Shown piece after piece: positions 1 through 8,269 of a DNA stretch of 64,000 bases. A program made the translations under genes and the position numbers. The notes beneath the pieces are model-generated. The model saw nothing but the letters and a program-made list of their open reading frames with translations, did no database searches and was not told the origin of the DNA. Location: assembly GCF_000332095.2 (NCBI RefSeq), contig NZ_KI913949.1, forward strand, positions 1,946,511-2,010,510. Reading direction: 5' to 3'. The DNA comes from Leptolyngbya sp. PCC 6406 (lineage in GTDB: Bacteria > Cyanobacteriota > Cyanobacteriia > Phormidesmidales > Phormidesmidaceae). The number at the start of each line of letters is the position of its first letter. Position 1 is the first letter of the stretch.

Positions 1-162
1 GATATCAGCCCCAATTGCATCCATGCTTCCAGCCCCTGAAGCAAATTGGGGTGGTTGCTTGGCAAGGACACCCGAAGGTTAGGCAGAGGGTCAACAGGGG
101 GAGCCATAGAACCATGCAAGAAAATATGCGCCTATCATGGCAGTCTTTTAGACCTAAGGGGA

Positions 163-326
163 GGGTGATGGGGTGATGGGGTATTGGGGTGATGGGGTAT
201 TGGGGTGATGAGGTATTGGGGTGATGAGGTATTGGGGTGATGAGGTATTGGGGTGATGGGGTATTGGGGTGATGGGGTATTGGGGTGATGGGGTATTGGG
301 GTATTGGGGTATTGGGGTGATGGGAT
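163..326. repeat. G-rich tandem repeat array (TGGGGTGA / TGGGGTAT units)
   Basis: About 160 bp of near-perfect 8-mers alternating TGGGGTGA and TGGGGTAT, with a few TGAGGTAT variants. Similar arrays occur at 9629-9679 and 46704-46902, so this is a dispersed microsatellite family of this genome. Length is likely to vary by slippage. Confidence 0.85.
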
Positions 327-433
327 AAATCCCGTAGGGGCGGGTTTGGCTCGTGTCTACGGGGAAATCCCAAATGGGAGGCTCAAAACCCGCCCTACCC
401 AGTGCCGGGTAATCCAAGATTGAAGTTAATCCC

Positions 434-461
434 GTAGGGGCGGTTTCCGCGCCCAATGCAG
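434..461. repeat. REP-like palindrome (GTAGGGGCG...CGCGCCCAATGCAG)
   Basis: A short imperfect palindrome that starts GTAGGGGCGG and ends CGCGCCCAATGCAG. Nearly the same sequence is found at 9677-9706, 9753-9782 and 9857-9886 and, in longer compound form, at 57321-57786. A RayT-type transposase gene lies beside the compound copies at 56768-57316, which fits a REP family. Confidence 0.75.
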
Positions 462-665
462 GGACAGCAACACGAAAAAACCATTGACTCTCGTCAATGG
501 CTGCGGAGAGCGGATTTCGTGCAACACTGCTTAACAAAGCAACGGTGGCATCTGTATTTTTCTATACTATTGTGTAGCTACTGCAAAAGATTTAGGGAAG
601 CAGATTTTTCTCTTTCAGCCTAATAAACAAGCTGTGACATCACCCCTAAAACGATTCTTTTAGCC

Positions 666-806
666 CTAGTACCGCAGGGCGTAAATCAGCCCACTATTGT
701 CGCGTCAGCCCAACAATTTCTAGTCCCCTCTCCCCTCGGAAGAGGGCTGGGGGGCCGAGGTTTCCCACGATAGAACGGTGAGGATATTGACGCCGCAGAG
801 TACTAG
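666..806. mobile_element. MITE-like element, CTAGTAC family, copy 1
   Basis: A 141-bp element that begins CTAGTACCGCAGGGCG and ends GCCGCAGAGTACTAG, so the termini form an imperfect inverted repeat. It has an internal C-rich/G-rich hairpin. A second copy in the same orientation lies at 13665-13809, and a partial inverted copy at 63468-63572. It has no coding capacity. It supplies a spurious upstream start (778) to the kinase gene that follows. Confidence 0.75.
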
Positions 807-909
807 TTTCAGGCTTCCCAGGGGGAACCTTAGAAAGCTCCCCAGCGGTTTCAGTGTGTTCACTCCCATAGGAGATGAGGCGTCCGTGGTTCAGTCTCAG
901 TTCTCGCAA

Positions 910-2625
910 ATGAAGCGCTACGATCCCCAAGCGATTGCCCGCTATTATCGCAAGCGCCCCTGGCGGGTGTTCCTCCGTGCCCTCCAAGTCATTCTGATGC
1001 TGGGCAGTTTTGTGTTTGGGCTGTTGTGCGATCGCTGGTTTCATCAAGAAGCCCGAAACCAGCCCCAGCGGGCTACCCAACTCCGGCAATTACTAACCCG
1101 CCTCGGCCCCACCTTTATTAAAGTGGGTCAGGCCCTCTCCACCCGACCTGACCTAATTCGCCCCGATTTCCTCGACGAACTCGCCAAACTTCAGGATCAA
1201 CTGCCCCCCTGCGATAACGCCACGGCCTGGGCCATCATCGAGCGAGAACTGGGGGCCGCCCCTGAAGACTTGTTTAGCTATATCACGCCTGACCCCATCG
1301 CCGCCGCCAGCCTGGGGCAGGTTTATCGCGCCCGCCTCTTCACTGGCGAAGAAGTGGCAGTCAAGGTACAGCGCCCCAACCTCTTACCGACGCTCACCTG
1401 CGATCTGCACCTGATGCGCTGGGCCGCTGGCTGGCTGCGGCACTTTTTGCCCCTAAATCTTGGTCATGACTTGACCCTGATTGTGGACGAGTTTGGCACT
1501 AAGCTGTTTGAGGAAATTGACTACTTGAATGAAGGCCGCAACGCCGAAGCCTTTGCCGTCAACTTTCAAGACGATCCTAAAGTCAAGGTGCCCTGCATCT
1601 ACTGGCGCTACAGCAGCGGTAAAGTGCTTACCCTAGAGTGGATCAACGGCTTCAAACTCACTGATACCGAGCGTGTACAGCAGGCTGAACTCAGCACCGA
1701 CACTCTGATTGAAATTGGAGTCACGGCGGGGCTAAGGCAGCTCCTAGAGTTTGGCTTCTTCCATGCCGACCCCCATCCCGGTAATCTCTTCGCCCTACCC
1801 GATGGGCGCATGGCCTACATCGACTTCGGCATGATGGACAAGCTAGATCAGGAGACAAAGGAAACCCTGGTGGATTCCGTTGTCCATCTAATCAACCAGG
1901 ACTACGTCAAACTAGCAGCAGACTTTGTCAAGCTGGGGTTTCTCACCCCTGACACTGACATTACTCCCATCATCCCCGCTCTGGAATCAGTGCTGGGGGA
2001 TGCCCTCGGAGCCAAGGTCAGCGATTTTAACTTCAAAACCATCACCGATCGCTTCTCGGAGCTGATGTACGAGTACCCCTTCCGGGTGCCCGCCAAGTTT
2101 GCCCTGATTATCCGCTCCCTGGTCACCCAGGAGGGACTAGCCCTTAGCCTCAATCCCAACTTCAAAATTGTGGACATCGCCTATCCCTACGTGGCCCGCC
2201 GTCTGCTGATGGGGGAAACGCCATCCCTGCGGCGACGACTACTAGAGGTACTTTTCAAGGACGGCAAGTTCCAGTGGCAGCGGCTGGAAAACCTGCTCAT
2301 GATCGCCCGCAGTGATGACAGCTTTGACCTGCTACCTACGGCGGGACTGGGGCTCAGCTATCTCGTGTCGGATGAGGGAAAATATCTGCGTCAAAAGCTC
2401 CTCCTCGCCCTCACCGAAGACAATCAATTCCAAACCGAAGAGGTGCAAAAGCTCTGGGAGTTGGTGAAGGAAGACCTAACCCCCACACGGGTCTTGGGAG
2501 CCGCCTGGGAAGCCCTGTGGGCCTCGTCCCTAGCCCAAGCTGCGGCCTGGGTGCCTCCCGTTGCTGCTATCGCAGCCAATTTCCAGCCCGTCTCTTCGGG
2601 AAGCGCACCCCGCCAGCCCCTATAA
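910..2625 (+). CDS. ABC1/AarF/UbiB-family atypical protein kinase
   Basis: A 571-residue member of the ABC1 (ADCK/UbiB) kinase-like family, whose members support quinone or prenyl-lipid metabolism. In cyanobacteria and plastids they are linked to plastoquinone and tocopherol homeostasis. Visible hallmarks are the KxGQ element (FIKVGQALSTRPDL), LGQVYRA, VAVKVQRP with the ATP-site lysine, the catalytic-loop equivalent FFHADPHPGNL, and YIDFGMMD as the metal-binding DFG equivalent. A C-terminal hydrophobic alanine-rich helix may touch membrane. I start at ATG 910 (MKRYDPQAIARYY), because the in-frame start at 778 lies inside a MITE-like repeat. The stop is followed after 27 bp by a small membrane protein gene. 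The substrate cannot be assigned. Confidence 0.93.
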   Translation: MKRYDPQAIARYYRKRPWRVFLRALQVILMLGSFVFGLLCDRWFHQEARNQPQRATQLRQLLTRLGPTFIKVGQALSTRPDLIRPDFLDELAKLQDQLPPCDNATAWAIIERELGAAPEDLFSYITPDPIAAASLGQVYRARLFTGEEVAVKVQRPNLLPTLTCDLHLMRWAAGWLRHFLPLNLGHDLTLIVDEFGTKLFEEIDYLNEGRNAEAFAVNFQDDPKVKVPCIYWRYSSGKVLTLEWINGFKLTDTERVQQAELSTDTLIEIGVTAGLRQLLEFGFFHADPHPGNLFALPDGRMAYIDFGMMDKLDQETKETLVDSVVHLINQDYVKLAADFVKLGFLTPDTDITPIIPALESVLGDALGAKVSDFNFKTITDRFSELMYEYPFRVPAKFALIIRSLVTQEGLALSLNPNFKIVDIAYPYVARRLLMGETPSLRRRLLEVLFKDGKFQWQRLENLLMIARSDDSFDLLPTAGLGLSYLVSDEGKYLRQKLLLALTEDNQFQTEEVQKLWELVKEDLTPTRVLGAAWEALWASSLAQAAAWVPPVAAIAANFQPVSSGSAPRQPL

Positions 2626-2652
2626 TTGGGGCAATTTCACAATTCTTCACCT

Positions 2653-3015
2653 ATGTACCCTCAACCCCCCTACGTCCTCATGGTGGCTGGTTTCCTAGCT
2701 GCGATCGCGGCGGGTTCTGCTTTTGGGGCCACCCTACAGCAGTCCACGCGCAACTGGGCCGACCGGCGGGATGGCCAATCCCTCCTAGCCATTCGTAGCC
2801 TGTCGTTGAAACTGCCCTACTTCACCATCTGCGCTGGGGTTTGTGTGTTTCTCGCCTCCGGAATTCAATTCTTCGGCTTCCCCGCCAATATTGCCTATGG
2901 TTTAGCCCTAGTCTTAACAGCCTTCATGGCGTTGTTAGTGTGGCGGCAACTCGGGGTAATCCTGGTGCAGATTGAGCGGGGCGGCTCCAAAGCCCTAGAT
3001 CTAGACGCTTTCTAA
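2653..3015 (+). CDS. Small conserved-type membrane protein of unknown function
   Basis: A 120-residue protein with three hydrophobic stretches: VLMVAGFLAAIAAGSAFG near the N-terminus, LPYFTICAGVCVFLASGI in the middle, and IAYGLALVLTAFMALLVW near the end. It finishes with a charged tail. I chose ATG 2653; an earlier in-frame TTG at 2626 would only add residues encoded right after the kinase stop. It lies 27 bp downstream of the ABC1 kinase on the same strand, so co-transcription is likely. I do not recognise a named family. Confidence 0.7.
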   Translation: MYPQPPYVLMVAGFLAAIAAGSAFGATLQQSTRNWADRRDGQSLLAIRSLSLKLPYFTICAGVCVFLASGIQFFGFPANIAYGLALVLTAFMALLVWRQLGVILVQIERGGSKALDLDAF

Positions 3016-4036
3016 AGGATTCCAGAGCTTTCCATAACCTACAAAATGGGAGCAGGGAAGCCAGACTGTTCAGAACCCCCTCGCCCTGTGAAAGAGGGGC
3101 CGTAGTTCCCGTAGCTTGGGTCAAGGAACGGGACTTTTCCCCGGAGTTGACGGCGATAGAAGTTGCGATCGCAAAAAGCGTTATGAACGGTTTCTCCATC
3201 CTCTAGCACCATCTGGGTTTTAATAGCGGTGCATTTCGGCTAAGCAAGGTGATCCCGCATTTACAGAGGATGTTGGTGCCGCGAATGCACCCTACGAAAC
3301 CCTGAAAATCAACCTGAGTGCGACAAGGAGTAGAGGGCTACAAAATGTCAAGTCGGTATCAGCGCTGTCAGCCCGCCGGGAATTCAAAATTCCCGGCTTA
3401 CAAGGTTAAGTCCATTGAAAATGGACTGGGAGCTGGGCTGGGGATAGGGGGGCGAGTCCGTTTTAACGGACTTCTGCGATGAGCCAGGGCAATTTATTCC
3501 CTGGCGGATGGGCAGCGAAGCTTAGGGAGCTGCGAGTTATATAGTGTACCCAGTGGCCAGGTTTTCTCCCTTCGGGAGACGCTACGCAAACAACTTCGCT
3601 CAACCTTCAGTGATCGAGGGCTGAGCAAAGTCGTATGTCTTTCAGACAGGCTGCGCCAACATGGAATGGCTCCCCCAGGGAGCAAGCCCGATCGGCGGAG
3701 CGGGTACGTTATTTTCCTGCGAGTCCCTTACTATGCGGCTTTAACCAACCGCGCCTTAACGTTTGTCAGTCAACCAGGGTCAGAATTTATACCGCAGGGT
3801 ATTAGGATCCGAGGGTAAATTTCTCCAGAAAAACCCTCAGAACTGTTCTGAATCTCGACCATACCCCAAGAAGACTATTGAGGTATGGCAGAGCTTGTCT
3901 GCCGAGGAGGCAAGCCCTGGGATTGCCATATTGCCAGCATTGCTAACTTAGACAGTCAAATCGGTAACCGTAATTACCGGAGATAGCTTGGGAATATTGA
4001 CTGTCGTGCGTCTGCCACTTTAGGACCGGTCTACCC
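3016..4036. other. About 1 kb intergenic region with hairpin repeats
   Basis: No credible gene is visible on either strand. The first part has low-complexity and repeat fragments. A cluster of three perfect hairpins follows at 3375-3472. The segment near 3565-3660 contains CTTCGGGAGACGCTACGC, a short dispersed repeat common in cyanobacterial intergenic DNA. The last 80 bp precede the AEC transporter, but I could not pick a promoter with confidence. Confidence 0.6.
3375..3472. repeat. Cluster of three perfect hairpins
   Basis: Three perfect inverted repeats sit within 100 bp: GCCGGGAATT/AATTCCCGGC (3375-3397), AGTCCATT/AATGGACT (3409-3427) and AGTCCGTT/AACGGACT (3455-3472). The last two share the AGTCC...GGACT frame with compensatory changes in the stem, typical of a dispersed structured repeat. 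No T-run follows, so they are not obvious terminators. Confidence 0.7.
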
Positions 4037-5008
4037 ATGTGGTTTTTAGTTCGCCTGTATGTCCCCATCTGTGCAGCGGTTTTGGTGGGAGCCTTGATGA
4101 GTTTTGGCCTTAGCCAGCCTTGGATTCATCGTCTTAGCAAACGCGCTTTGCATCAGGATCTACCCGCTTGGCTAGGTAAGTTCCTGTTTTTAATTGGCGT
4201 CCCCATCAGCATCGTCAACTTTCTCCACCGGGCAAACCTATCTGGCGGAGTATTCTTAGCGCCCCTAGTAGCTTGGGGCGCTATGGCCTTGGCTCTCCTG
4301 TGCAGTCGATTTTGGCTCAGGCCCCAACTGGGAAACTGGGCTCGCCCCGCCCAGGGAACCTTCTCCCTGGCGGCGATGCTAGGTAACACGGGCTATATCG
4401 GCTTCCCCGTGGTACTGCTGCTGCCCCAATTAGGCCCCGACTACTTTGGCTGGGCCTTGTTTTACGATGTATTGGGGACGCTGCTCGGGGCCTACATTGT
4501 GGGGGTGATCCTGGCGGCTCAGTTTGGAGAGCAGCCAGGAGGAACGTCGAGAAGTTGGCGAGCGACCCTGAAGGAACTGTTCAAAAACCCGACTATCCTG
4601 GCCTTTATCCTGGGGTTAGCCCTGCGTCCGGTGGTCTTTCCCGAGCTGCTAGACATTACGCTGAATGGGTTTGCTTGGTCCATGGTGATGCTGTCCTTGG
4701 TGCTAATGGGGATGCGCCTGCAACAGTTGCGGTCTTGGGGCAATCTCAAACCTGCATCAGGTGCTGTGGGCATTCGCATGGTGCTGGTTCCCCTGGTTGT
4801 CGGCGTGGCGCTGACGGTCCTAGGGATGGCGGGGCCATCCCGGCTGGTCATGGTACTTCAGGCGGGTATGCCCTCTGCCTTTGCTACCCTAGTGCTTTCG
4901 GAAACCTACAACCTGGATCGAGAGTTGGCGGTGACCTGTGTGGGCATCAGTTCTGTTGTACTGTTATTGACCCTACCCCTGTGGCTGTGGGGCTTCTGCA
5001 CTTGGTAG
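4037..5008 (+). CDS. AEC-family (auxin efflux carrier-like) membrane transporter
   Basis: A 323-residue polytopic membrane protein with the length and hydrophobic pattern of the AEC family: about ten membrane segments in two groups, split by a short loop (residues about 165-185, QFGEQPGGTSRSW). The family tell-tale LGNTGYIGFPV follows a SLAAM stretch near residue 117, and the second half has ALRPVVFPELL and AGMPSAFATLVLSETYNLD. Bacterial members export small organic acids or other anions; the substrate here is unknown. ATG 4037 gives MWFLVRLYVPI. The gene stands alone, about 200 bp before the solute-binding lipoprotein gene. Confidence 0.9.
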   Translation: MWFLVRLYVPICAAVLVGALMSFGLSQPWIHRLSKRALHQDLPAWLGKFLFLIGVPISIVNFLHRANLSGGVFLAPLVAWGAMALALLCSRFWLRPQLGNWARPAQGTFSLAAMLGNTGYIGFPVVLLLPQLGPDYFGWALFYDVLGTLLGAYIVGVILAAQFGEQPGGTSRSWRATLKELFKNPTILAFILGLALRPVVFPELLDITLNGFAWSMVMLSLVLMGMRLQQLRSWGNLKPASGAVGIRMVLVPLVVGVALTVLGMAGPSRLVMVLQAGMPSAFATLVLSETYNLDRELAVTCVGISSVVLLLTLPLWLWGFCTW

Positions 5009-5212
5009 GGGCACAACCCCTGGGCCTATCCTGCCCCTTTGAGCTTAGAAGCGGGATTCTTTAACACCGTTTTGGGGAACTTGGTTGTTGGCGATCTTGC
5101 AGTGATAATGATCACGGAGCAAAGCCAGTGCTTACACTAATAACGGTATGATGCAGGCGGGTTGCAGTATCTTCTTCGGCAATGTTCTTTTTGGAAACGG
5201 ATTAATTCGGCT

Positions 5213-6616
5213 ATGACTTGGGTTGCAACTGGCTGGAGAGGGGGATCTTTTTCCCGTAGCGGTAAGATCCTGGGATTAGGGGTCTTAGCTCTCGGGATCC
5301 TGACAGCCTGTGGAGAGAGTGGACCTCAACTTGGCGGTGGTGGCGGCTCCGAAGGGCTGGAAATTTGGTGGAGCGAGGGCTATTACCCTGAAGAAACAGA
5401 GGCCATTCGTCAAGCGGTCAATGACTGGTCTGAAGAAACTGGTACCCCAGTAGAATTACAGTTCTATAGCGAAAAGGATCTGATCCAGCAGAGTGAGCGT
5501 GCGATCGCGGCGGGCACCCCCCCTGACATTATTTATGGCTACAGTCTAGATTTTTCCGTGCTGCCCCAATTGGCTTGGCAGGGGAAGCTGGCGGACGTGA
5601 CAGATGTGCTGGAGCCCGTTAAGACACTCTACAGTCCGGAGGCTCTGGAGAGCGTCTTTTATCAAAACAATGAGGCAGGGGAGCGGAGCTACTACGCTGT
5701 ACCCATTTCCCAGCAGACGATTCATATTCACTATTGGCAGTCGCTACTGGCAGAGGTGGGGTTAACTGCGGCGGATATTCCCCAGGACTGGGATAGTTTT
5801 TGGCAGTTTTGGGCCACAGCCCAGGGTGATCTGCGTGCCAAAACCGGAAATGAGGGGCTCCATGGGCTGGGGTTGCCCATGTCGGTGGCGGCAACGGATA
5901 CCACCTATACCTTTGAGCAGTTTCTAGAAGCCTATGGTGTGGTCTTGATTGACCCCCAGGGAAATCTTCTTTTGGAGGTGCCCGAAGTACGCGCTGGCAT
6001 CGTTGCAGCTCTGACGGACTACACTCAGTACTATTTTTCTGGGGATGTGCCCCCCAATGCGACGGAATGGGGGGATCCGGATAATAATGTGACCTTCCTG
6101 AGTCGGTTGACGCTGATGACGCCGAATCCAACCATGTCGATTCCGGGCTCCCAACGCCAGGATCCGGTAACTTACAACGAGCAGATGATGACGATTCCCT
6201 GGCCCAATACCCCCAGTGGAGAGCCCTTACAGTACATCGCCTCTACTAAACAGGTAGCTATTTTTGCTGATTCTCCCGAGATGGAGGCAGCTAAGTCCTT
6301 TGTGGCCTACCTAATCCAGCCGGAGATCCTGGCCCAGTATATTGAAGGAGCCCAGGGACGATTTTTCCCAGTCATGCCAGAATTGCTCCAGGGCAGCTTC
6401 TGGACCGACACTACCGACCCCCATACTTCAGTGGCGGCGCAGCAGTTTACCCAGACGCGCCCCTTGCCCACCGTGTACAATCCGGCCTATAGCGAGGTAC
6501 AGGCTCAGAATATCTGGGGTCAAGCGGTGCGTAGTGTGGTGGTCCAGAACGTTTCCCCTGAGGATGCGACAGATACTGCGATCGCGGCTATCGAGCAAAT
6601 CTTTGCAGACTGGTAA
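5213..6616 (+). CDS. ABC-type extracellular solute-binding lipoprotein (family 1-like)
   Basis: A 467-residue protein with a signal peptide ending in a lipobox (GILTAC, lipidated Cys), then a glycine-rich linker and a periplasmic sugar-binding-type fold (EIWWSEGYYPEETEAIRQ..., AAGTPPDIIYG). Family 1 solute-binding proteins bind oligosaccharides or similar solutes. I prefer ATG 5213 over an upstream TTG at 5162 because it places a normal-length signal sequence. No permease or ATPase gene follows. Two Cache-sensor genes come next on the same strand (gap of 45 bp, then a 4-bp overlap). This suggests the lipoprotein may present ligand to sensors rather than to a transporter, which is inference. 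Confidence 0.88.
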   Translation: MTWVATGWRGGSFSRSGKILGLGVLALGILTACGESGPQLGGGGGSEGLEIWWSEGYYPEETEAIRQAVNDWSEETGTPVELQFYSEKDLIQQSERAIAAGTPPDIIYGYSLDFSVLPQLAWQGKLADVTDVLEPVKTLYSPEALESVFYQNNEAGERSYYAVPISQQTIHIHYWQSLLAEVGLTAADIPQDWDSFWQFWATAQGDLRAKTGNEGLHGLGLPMSVAATDTTYTFEQFLEAYGVVLIDPQGNLLLEVPEVRAGIVAALTDYTQYYFSGDVPPNATEWGDPDNNVTFLSRLTLMTPNPTMSIPGSQRQDPVTYNEQMMTIPWPNTPSGEPLQYIASTKQVAIFADSPEMEAAKSFVAYLIQPEILAQYIEGAQGRFFPVMPELLQGSFWTDTTDPHTSVAAQQFTQTRPLPTVYNPAYSEVQAQNIWGQAVRSVVVQNVSPEDATDTAIAAIEQIFADW

Positions 6617-6661
6617 ATCCTGCTAGTAGATCCCGAGGCAGTCAATCCCGAGGCAGCGGTT

Positions 6662-8269
6662 ATGGCTTATTTCTGGCGGCATTCCATCGTAGCCCTAGGG
6701 CTAGCGGTCTTGGCTGCTGGAACCGGGACTGATATCAGTCTGGCCCAAGCCCCCGAGTTGGATAGTGCTGAGCGCTCTGAACTTGGGGTTAATCAGGATT
6801 CTGTTGCACCCCTGGCAAGCGGCGATCGCGGATCTGCCGTGGCCAGTTTGCAACGGTTACTGACGGCGCTAGGCTATGGCGATCTCATCGATGATGGGGT
6901 CTATGGAGCCGAGACTGAAACGGCGATTAGAGTCGTGCAGCAGCGTTATCGCCAATCCCCTACGGGGGTTGCCACCTGGCAAACTTGGGGGGGTTTGTGG
7001 GCCAGCCCTTGGCAAGATATCGCCACCGAAACCCTCCCCAGTATGCAGTTTCTGACCGCCGCTGAGACCACGGCTCAATCTGGCCCCGCTCCCTCTCCTC
7101 TATGGCTGCTGATAATGCCCGCCATTCCTTTAATTGGCGGAGCCTTAACCTACTGGAAACGCCGTCTGCTAGGCACAACCGCTGCCATGCCCCGCGATGC
7201 TCCACCCCCCCGAACCCCGGCAAAAATTATTCGCTACTTTCCCCTGCTAGGGTTAACCGTGGCTAGCACCACTGCCTTTGGCAGCTATATAGCGGTGCGT
7301 AGCCGCCTCGTGCCGCCGGTGCAGCAGGAGCTAGAAGCGCTTGCCGATGAACAGGCCCTCGCCCTAGATGCCTGGTTTGAGCAGCAGCGACAGGGCGTGC
7401 TGGACGCAGCGACAGCCCCCGACATCCTCCCCCAGATTGAGCAGTTGGTAAGACAGCCCAACCGTCAAGACCCTGAAACCCAGGCCGCCTACGGGGCCTT
7501 GTCCACCTATTTAGACGCCCTGGAAGGCTTTGGCAGTTCGACCCTGGCAGTCTCTCTCTTAACCAGTGGGGGCATTGTTGTCTTTGCCACGGACCAAACG
7601 CGAGAAGGTCAGTATCAGCCCCTGCAAAATACCACCACCTACTTCACCCGAGAGCAGGCTAATCAGGTGCCCAACCTGTACGTATCGCCTCTGACGAACA
7701 CCCTGCAAATCACCTTCGCCACCCCGGTTATCGATGATGAGGGACGGCGGCTGGGAGTATTAGCAGTAGATTTGGATCTCACCAGTCTCCATCAACAGAT
7801 TCAGGACACCGCTGAGGCTAGTCGGGTTGCCATCACAGAACGGCCTTCCCAGACTAGCTACCTTGTAGGGCGGGCGTCCCTGGTACAAAATCAAATCATC
7901 TCTGGCGATCTCGATTTTCAGGCCACCTATCCCGACGGTGTGGACAGCTATGGTATTGAAGCCGCGATCGCGGGCGGTAGTGGGGCCGACCTTTACTTAG
8001 ATTATGATAAAGTGCCCGTCATAGGCGTCTATCGTTGGGCTAGCCGCCACAATCTGGCATTGTTAGTCGAAATTGATCAGGCCGATGTGTTTCAACCGGC
8101 CCAACAGATTGCCCGACGGGTTTTTACAATTGGACTGGGTTTGACGGTATTGCTCTCGCTGCTTTTGCGTGGGTTTGGCTCCTCTGGACCGCTTCCCGGC
8201 AAAACCGCAGTCTCGACAGTCCCACAGCCTCCAACCCTCGGCGATCCGCCCCAGAGTTCTCCTGAATGA
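6662..8269 (+). CDS. Peptidoglycan-binding plus double-Cache membrane protein without output domain
   Basis: A 535-residue protein. The order is: signal sequence; a PG_binding_1-type repeat at about residues 50-105 (GDRGSAVASLQRLLTALGYG, then DGVYGAETETAIRVVQQRY); a transmembrane segment near 140-160; basic linker; a second transmembrane segment near 195-215; a large extracytoplasmic Cache region (about 220-480, with GGIVVFATDQ and ATPVIDDEGRRLGVLAVDLDL); and a third membrane segment (TIGLGLTVLLSLLL). The tail after it is short and has no HAMP, kinase or cyclase domain. The stop overlaps the start of the next gene (ATGA at 8266-8269), so the two are translationally coupled. It likely acts as an envelope ligand sensor that signals through its partner. 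Confidence 0.85.
   Translation: MAYFWRHSIVALGLAVLAAGTGTDISLAQAPELDSAERSELGVNQDSVAPLASGDRGSAVASLQRLLTALGYGDLIDDGVYGAETETAIRVVQQRYRQSPTGVATWQTWGGLWASPWQDIATETLPSMQFLTAAETTAQSGPAPSPLWLLIMPAIPLIGGALTYWKRRLLGTTAAMPRDAPPPRTPAKIIRYFPLLGLTVASTTAFGSYIAVRSRLVPPVQQELEALADEQALALDAWFEQQRQGVLDAATAPDILPQIEQLVRQPNRQDPETQAAYGALSTYLDALEGFGSSTLAVSLLTSGGIVVFATDQTREGQYQPLQNTTTYFTREQANQVPNLYVSPLTNTLQITFATPVIDDEGRRLGVLAVDLDLTSLHQQIQDTAEASRVAITERPSQTSYLVGRASLVQNQIISGDLDFQATYPDGVDSYGIEAAIAGGSGADLYLDYDKVPVIGVYRWASRHNLALLVEIDQADVFQPAQQIARRVFTIGLGLTVLLSLLLRGFGSSGPLPGKTAVSTVPQPPTLGDPPQSSPE

Larger units (their letters stand above)
1..909. other. Gene-poor repeat region upstream of the ABC1 kinase
   Basis: I see no convincing gene here. 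Open frames across it are low-complexity translations of repeats. It contains a G-rich tandem array (about 163-326), REP-like palindromes of the GTAGGGGCG...CGCGCCC type (about 334-405 and 434-461) and one copy of a MITE-like element (666-806). A minus-strand stretch at 5-113 reads as a short hydrophobic peptide that stops at once, which I do not trust as a gene. Confidence 0.6.

Noticed and set aside
5-373. Proline-rich minus-strand frame at the left edge
   Set aside because: It is built from the tandem repeat (repeated PITPIPHHPNT-like peptide) and has no other support.
778-909. Upstream in-frame start of the ABC1 kinase gene
   Set aside because: The extra 44 codons come from a MITE-like repeat; the family N-terminus starts at 910.
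4555-5064. Open frame of 169 codons inside the AEC transporter gene
   Set aside because: Shadow of the real gene in another frame; composition is not protein-like.
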